This document shows, piece by piece, positions 4,514 through 8,556 of a stretch of DNA of 8,556 nt. Origin of the DNA: Bryobacteraceae bacterium (GTDB taxonomy: Bacteria > Acidobacteriota > Terriglobia > Bryobacterales > Bryobacteraceae); contig CANGVB010000121.1 in NCBI GenBank assembly GCA_947456995.1, positions 1 through 8,556 on the forward strand, written 5' to 3'. Position 1 is the stretch's first letter. Each line of letters begins with the position of its first letter. The notes below the pieces were generated by a model, which saw nothing but the letters and a program-made list of their open reading frames with translations, had not been told where the DNA came from and did no database searches. The position numbers and the translations under genes are program-made.

Positions 4514-6580
4514 TTGCCAGACTATTTTCGAAATTTATTCCGGGCAAATTTCATGCCGCATGGCTACTGCCTGCGTTGGGACTCTGACGTTCTCTGGGTT
4601 CACGTTATCTCGGATGCGCTGATCGCGTTATCGTATCTTTCGATTCCAGTTCTGCTGGTGATGGTGGCGCGCCGCCGCAAGGACATTCCCTTCAACTGGA
4701 TCTTTGCCGCCTTCAGCATCTTTATCCTTGCCTGCGGTGCAACGCACGCGTTTTCTATTGTTACGATTTGGAAGCCGCTTTACCGGGTGGAAGGTGTTCT
4801 GAAGGCGATTACCGCAATTGTCTCGGTGATCACGGCGATCCTGCTGGCGCGTCTGATTCCCACTTTGCTGAAGATTCCCAGCACAGAGCAATTACACGAG
4901 GCGAATCGAGCTCTGGCGCAGCATATCCACGAAAAAGAAGTGGTGGAGGCTGAGCTCCATCGCTCTCAGGAGCAGTTACAACTCCTGAACCAAGGGCTGG
5001 CAGATCGCAACCGCGCACTGGAGGCGCAAACGATTCGTGCTGAAGAGGCCAGCCGTGCCAAGAGCTCGTTTTTAGCCGCCATGAGTCATGAGATTCGCAC
5101 ACCTATGAATGGAGTTGTGGGCATGGCGGATCTGTTGAAGCATACGCCGCTCAATTCCACGCAAAGTTACTATCTGAGTGCCATCCGGTCGAGCAGCAGT
5201 GCACTGGTTAGCATCATCAACGACATCCTTGATTTCTCAAAAATCGAAGCCGGCAAACTGGAACTGGAAGCCACTCCGTTTGATCTCGATCAGTTGGTAA
5301 ATGAAGCCATTGAACTGGCTGGGGTATCCGCTGCGGGCAAAGACGTGCAGCTTACGCTGAAACTGGACGAAGCTGTACCGCTTGATTTGGTGGGCGATCC
5401 TGGACGACTGCGTCAGGTGCTGATGAACCTATTGTCCAATGCGATCAAATTTACGCCTCGTGGCCAAGTCTCTCTGGATGTCTCTCGCGAGGCTGACGAG
5501 GGGAAATACTCCCGCCTGCGTTTTTCGCTGACCGATACGGGTATTGGCTTGACTGCGGAACAGATTTCTACTTTGTTTCAGGCCTTCCAACAGGGTGACC
5601 GCTCCACTACGCGACGCTTTGGCGGAACGGGTCTTGGCCTTACGATCTCGAAAAGGTTGGTGGAGGCGATGGGAGGCACCATCGGAGTGACTAGCCAGCC
5701 AAGCATTGGCAGCACCTTTACGTTTACTGTAGTTCTGGCACGGACGCATCGGCCGGCGACTCGGCCGCTCTTGCCTGACAGCCGCATTGGCCTGCTCTGC
5801 AATGCATCGACGGGGCAAACGGCACAGCGCTTCCTCGAAAAGGAGGGCATTGCAGTGGTGCCCTTGTCTGCAAGCGATTTCGCAGTTGAGAGTCTGGTTG
5901 ATTCCGGCCTTGCTGCCACTCGCCTCTCCAAACTCGCGGTTCTGCTTGTTGACACCGGGGCCCTACCCAGCCGCCATGATCTGTGCGTAGTGCGTGCGGC
6001 GACTCCAGCGGAAGTGCCGATCCTGCTTCTGGGCAGCCCGAATGACTGGCCGGAGGATGAAGCCAATCCTGGCTCAGCAGCGGATCACTTGACCTGTGTT
6101 AGCAAACCCGTTCGCCGGTGGCCTTTGTTTAAAGCTCTTGGCCATGCGCAGTCTGGTTTGGCACCGGCTTCGTTTGTTGCGCCTGTGAAGCGCAGCTACG
6201 ATGGGCTTGTACTTCTGGTGGAAGACAACAAAGTGAATCAGGTTATTTCGATGAGCTTGTTGAAGTCGATTGGTTGCCGGGTGGAACTTGCGCAGAATGG
6301 CGTGGAGGCTTGTGCTGCGGCCGCTCGTCAGCAATATGACCTCATCCTGATGGATTGCCAAATGCCCGAAATGGATGGGCTTCAGGCGACCCAACGCATA
6401 CGCGAGTTAGAAAGTGCAGCTTCGCGTACTCCTATCGTTGCTCTTACGGCCGGGGCACTGGCTGAGGAGCGTGAAAATTGCCTTGCTGCCGGAATGGATG
6501 ACTTTATCTCCAAGCCAACCTCACTCCAATCCCTGTCGGCTGCCCTCGATCGCTGGCTTCCCAGCCCAACACATCCCTAG
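4514..6580 (+). CDS. Hybrid sensor histidine kinase with an ethylene-receptor (ETR1-type) membrane domain
   Basis: A 688-residue protein with a TTG start. Residues about 25-117 form three membrane segments (about 26-50, 60-82, 93-117). They match the N-terminal ethylene-binding domain of plant ETR1. Asp34, Tyr41, Ile44, Pro45, Ile71, Cys74 and His78 correspond to ETR1 D25, Y32, I35, P36, I62, C65 and H69 with a constant offset of nine. Lys97 matches the third-helix lysine. In ETR1, Cys65 and His69 hold the Cu(I) that binds ethylene. A coiled coil (about 124-185) leads straight to HisKA (MSHEIRTPMNG, phospho-acceptor His192) with no GAF or PAS between. HATPase_c follows: N box Asn305/Asn309, DTGIGL 341-346, GGTGLGL 370-376. 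Residues about 420-545 look like a degenerate receiver. A complete receiver lies at about 564-683, with Glu570/Asp571, phospho-acceptor Asp614, Thr645 and Lys667. No output domain is present, so phosphotransfer to a separate protein is likely. Ligand identity is inferred, not proven. Confidence 0.93.
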   Translation: MPDYFRNLFRANFMPHGYCLRWDSDVLWVHVISDALIALSYLSIPVLLVMVARRRKDIPFNWIFAAFSIFILACGATHAFSIVTIWKPLYRVEGVLKAITAIVSVITAILLARLIPTLLKIPSTEQLHEANRALAQHIHEKEVVEAELHRSQEQLQLLNQGLADRNRALEAQTIRAEEASRAKSSFLAAMSHEIRTPMNGVVGMADLLKHTPLNSTQSYYLSAIRSSSSALVSIINDILDFSKIEAGKLELEATPFDLDQLVNEAIELAGVSAAGKDVQLTLKLDEAVPLDLVGDPGRLRQVLMNLLSNAIKFTPRGQVSLDVSREADEGKYSRLRFSLTDTGIGLTAEQISTLFQAFQQGDRSTTRRFGGTGLGLTISKRLVEAMGGTIGVTSQPSIGSTFTFTVVLARTHRPATRPLLPDSRIGLLCNASTGQTAQRFLEKEGIAVVPLSASDFAVESLVDSGLAATRLSKLAVLLVDTGALPSRHDLCVVRAATPAEVPILLLGSPNDWPEDEANPGSAADHLTCVSKPVRRWPLFKALGHAQSGLAPASFVAPVKRSYDGLVLLVEDNKVNQVISMSLLKSIGCRVELAQNGVEACAAAARQQYDLILMDCQMPEMDGLQATQRIRELESAASRTPIVALTAGALAEERENCLAAGMDDFISKPTSLQSLSAALDRWLPSPTHP

Positions 6581-6636
6581 GGGGAGGATGGGCTGCGAGC
6601 TTTGGCGAAAAGATCGAATGATAGTTTGAGAGGGTG

Positions 6637-7305
6637 ATGTTTTTGTACATGCTGCTGGTTGCCGCCGGATTGTTTGAGGATGGGGTGCGGCTGAGCGGCG
6701 AGGGAAGATGGGCTGAGGCGCGGATGAAGTTTGCGGCTTTCGTGCGAGTGGAGCCGGGGAACGCTTTGGCCTGGAAAGCACTTGGGGTGAGTGCGGGTAA
6801 GTTGGGTGACACTGTTGAGGCTGAAGAGGCGCTGCGGCAGGGCTGTCGCATCGATCCGAAACTGGAAGATGTCTGTTATTACCATGCGCGCAGCCTGTAT
6901 ACGCTGAATCGTTTTGAGGCGGCGCTGGCGGTGCTCAAGAAGGTGGAGCGGCGCGGGCGTAGCCTTGTTGCGATGGGGCAGGCGCTGGAGGCTCTGGGGC
7001 GGGAAGCTGAAGCTGAGGCTGCGTTTCGCGAGGCTTTGCGGCGGCCGGATGCAGTGGATGAGGCGCGGTTGCGAATGGGGGTCTTTCTGTTTCGGGCCGG
7101 AAGGATGGAGGAGGCAGAACGACTGTTGTCTGAGGCAGTAAAAGGGCGGCCGGATTTTGGTGAGGCGATGGGGGAATTGGGCCGGGTTTATTACCAGACA
7201 GGTAGGATTGCGGAGGCGGTGCAGATGCTGGGAAAGGCTGCCGGGTTGAGGCCTGATCTGGAGTGGATTCCGCTGCTGCTCGAAAGGGCGCGCCGGCGTT
7301 TGTAG
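6637..7305 (+). CDS. Small TPR-repeat protein
   Basis: This 222-residue protein is made almost wholly of tetratricopeptide-like helical repeats. Units are visible at about 11-43 (GLFEDGVRLSGEGRWAEA), 44-77 (ALAWKALGVSAGKLGD), 107-138 (SLVAMGQALEALGREAEAEA), 140-173 (ARLRMGVFLFRAGRMEEA) and 174-207 (GEAMGELGRVYYQTGRIAEA). The stretch at 78-106 is a weaker repeat. TPRs are protein-protein contact scaffolds; no catalytic domain is visible. The first dozen residues (MFLYMLLVAAGLF) are hydrophobic and might be a short export or membrane signal, but there is no basic N-region or clear cleavage site. Possible starts are GTG 6634, ATG 6637 and ATG 6649; GAGAGG just upstream best suits ATG 6637. The gene follows the histidine kinase by 56 bases and could share its transcript. 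Its stop is one base from that of the opposing gene. No specific partner can be named. Confidence 0.82.
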   Translation: MFLYMLLVAAGLFEDGVRLSGEGRWAEARMKFAAFVRVEPGNALAWKALGVSAGKLGDTVEAEEALRQGCRIDPKLEDVCYYHARSLYTLNRFEAALAVLKKVERRGRSLVAMGQALEALGREAEAEAAFREALRRPDAVDEARLRMGVFLFRAGRMEEAERLLSEAVKGRPDFGEAMGELGRVYYQTGRIAEAVQMLGKAAGLRPDLEWIPLLLERARRRL

Positions 7306-7306
7306 G

Positions 7307-8556
7307 TTATTCCAGAACCCGGATGCGCTGGTTTGTTTTCTGATTGGTGAGTGTTTTCGTCTTGCCGTTGGGGAAGCGGATTTCTATCTTTTCGACATTT
7401 GTTGCACTGCCCATCCCGAAGTGGACTTCGGGCAGAGATGAACTGGCGTAGCCGACGGCCTGGGTGGCCTGGTTGAACTGGTTTCCGGCCTGGACTTCAG
7501 CGCCCAAGATGGTTTCGATGATGAGCCAGTGATTTTGTTTGGCCCGGTCGTTGAGCCAAATGGTGGGGGATTCGCCGAGTCGCGAGGTGACGACGTCGAT
7601 GGCGCCGTCGTTGTTGAGGTCTGCGAAGGCTGCCCCACGATGGCGGGCTGGGGTGCCGAGAGGTTCGGGCCGGAACGTGTTTTTGCCAGTATTCCAGAGG
7701 ATGAGATTCTGTTGTTTCGATTTGCGGCTGGAGAAGACCTCGGTGTTGTCGTTGACGTCGCCGTTGGCGGTGAAGATGTCTTTGAAGCCATCGTTGTCGA
7801 AATCGTAAATGCCGGTAGACCAGCCTGAGTAGGCGAGGGTGGATGTGCCAATGCGCGTGGGGTAGGTGATGTCTTCAAAGAGGCCTTTGGGCAAAGCCTT
7901 GAAGAGGGGGAAGGTTTCGTTGGCCAGGGCGGTGATGAAGATATCGGGGCTGCCGTCATTGTTGATGTCGCGGAAGTCGGCGCCCATGCTGGAGAGGGCT
8001 CGGCCATCGTCGTTGAGGCCGATGCCTGCCGGGAGGCCGCGCTCGGTGAAGGTGCCGGTGTGGTTGTTGCGGAAAAGAAAATTGGGGACGGCATCGTTGG
8101 TGACCAGAACATCCATCCAGCCGTCGCGGTCGTAATCAGCGAAAGCTACGCCCATACCTTTACCGGTGTGAGCTGAGATGCCTGAAGAGACCGAAACGTC
8201 GGTGAAGCGTCCTTTACCGTCGTTGCGGAACAAGGAGTTGGGCAAGCCTTTGTAATGGCGCGGGTGGCAATAGGTGCGGTAGCCGGCCTTGGAGTCGCCG
8301 CAGAAGGGCTCTGTGGCCGGGTTGAAATCGACGTAGTTGACGATGAAAAGATCGAGGTCGCCGTCGTGATCGTAATCGAAGAAGCCGGCAGAGATGGACC
8401 AGCCGGTGGAGGGAAAGGGGAGCTGCTGGAATTTCCCTTCGCCGAGATTGCGGTAGAGCAGGTTCTGGTTGACGCCCGTGATCAAAAGATCGGTGCGGCC
8501 ATCGTTATCAAAGTCTGCGGCGGCCGCGCCCATGGTGTAGCCGGCGTGCGTGATGC
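7307..8556 (-). CDS. CRTAC1-like FG-GAP/VCBS repeat protein with C-terminal ASPIC/UnbV domain (5' end outside the window)
   Basis: The visible 415 codons are the C-terminal part. The frame is open to the window edge, and the residues before Met 8533 (ITHAGYT) continue the GY.MGAAAADFDNDG pattern of the family, so 8533 is not the true start. Repeated Asp-rich calcium-binding-type loops mark a beta-propeller: DFDNDGRTDLLITG, DYDHDGDLDLFIVN, DYDRDGWMDVLVTND, DINNDGSPDIFITA, DFDNDGFKDIFTANG and DLNNDGAIDVVTS. A conserved insert with FCGD and YCHPRHYKGLPNSLFRN is typical of the CRTAC1 group. The last about 75 residues (from NHWLIIE to IRVLE) are an ASPIC/UnbV domain. These proteins are normally exported; the signal peptide would lie outside the window. 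The biological role is generally unclear, and binding or adhesion is usually assumed. The ASPIC domain lacks its usual SNRDG.GA stretch (see findings). Confidence 0.92.
   Translation of the reverse strand, partial: ITHAGYTMGAAAADFDNDGRTDLLITGVNQNLLYRNLGEGKFQQLPFPSTGWSISAGFFDYDHDGDLDLFIVNYVDFNPATEPFCGDSKAGYRTYCHPRHYKGLPNSLFRNDGKGRFTDVSVSSGISAHTGKGMGVAFADYDRDGWMDVLVTNDAVPNFLFRNNHTGTFTERGLPAGIGLNDDGRALSSMGADFRDINNDGSPDIFITALANETFPLFKALPKGLFEDITYPTRIGTSTLAYSGWSTGIYDFDNDGFKDIFTANGDVNDNTEVFSSRKSKQQNLILWNTGKNTFRPEPLGTPARHRGAAFADLNNDGAIDVVTSRLGESPTIWLNDRAKQNHWLIIETILGAEVQAGNQFNQATQAVGYASSSLPEVHFGMGSATNVEKIEIRFPNGKTKTLTNQKTNQRIRVLE

Noticed and set aside
6575..6582. CCCTAGGG palindrome at the end of the histidine kinase gene
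   Set aside because: An 8-base palindrome with no loop and no T-tract cannot form a useful terminator, and such short sites arise by chance.
6588..6629. Possible 13-codon leader peptide (MGCELWRKDRMIV) between the histidine kinase and TPR genes
   Set aside because: The GGGGAGG in front abuts the ATG with no spacer, and no attenuator-like hairpin follows.
7384..8112. Minus-strand 242-codon frame rich in S, P and T within the FG-GAP gene
   Set aside because: It is the shifted frame of the FG-GAP repeats; its low-complexity S/P/T composition comes from repeated GAC/AAC-rich codons read out of frame.

Overview
The window reads like part of a chromosome from an Acidobacteriota-type organism, probably near Solibacter/Bryobacter. 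I infer this from the combination of genes, not from any database match. The indicators are an ECF sigma factor of the acidobacterial/planctomycete type coupled to a receptor Ser/Thr kinase with TPRs, a LamG protein ending in the AGSAGKC motif, a PEP-CTERM protein, a hybrid histidine kinase and a CRTAC1-like FG-GAP/ASPIC-UnbV protein. Base composition is moderately GC-rich. There are no RNA genes, insertion sequences, CRISPR arrays or clear signs of mobile DNA.

Layout: the first 83 bases hold the start of a leftward gene that runs off the window edge. From 141 to 4355 there is a tight rightward cluster. The ECF sigma factor overlaps the membrane Ser/Thr kinase by 4 bases (ATGA). The kinase overlaps an exported LamG-domain protein, and 81 bases later comes a PEP-CTERM protein. 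A terminator-like hairpin follows at 4379-4421. A second rightward block holds a hybrid sensor histidine kinase (4514-6580) and a small TPR protein (6637-7305). The last gene (7307 to the window edge) lies on the minus strand, tail to tail with the TPR gene, with one base between the stop codons. It encodes the C-terminal part of a beta-propeller-like FG-GAP/ASPIC-UnbV protein.

How the genes may work together: the first block looks like a signalling cassette. The kinase has a cytoplasmic catalytic domain, one membrane span, then TPRs and a possible beta-sandwich domain outside the membrane. It is positioned to sense something in the envelope and to control the co-encoded sigma factor, possibly by phosphorylation as in the EcfP/PknT pair. 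The LamG and PEP-CTERM proteins are exported products of the same unit.

The most striking single item is the histidine kinase. Its N-terminal membrane domain carries every residue I know to be important for copper and ethylene binding in plant ETR1 (D, Y, I, P, I, C, H), at the same spacing. It therefore looks like a bacterial ethylene-receptor-type sensor joined directly by a coiled coil to a HisKA/HATPase core, a degenerate receiver and an intact receiver.
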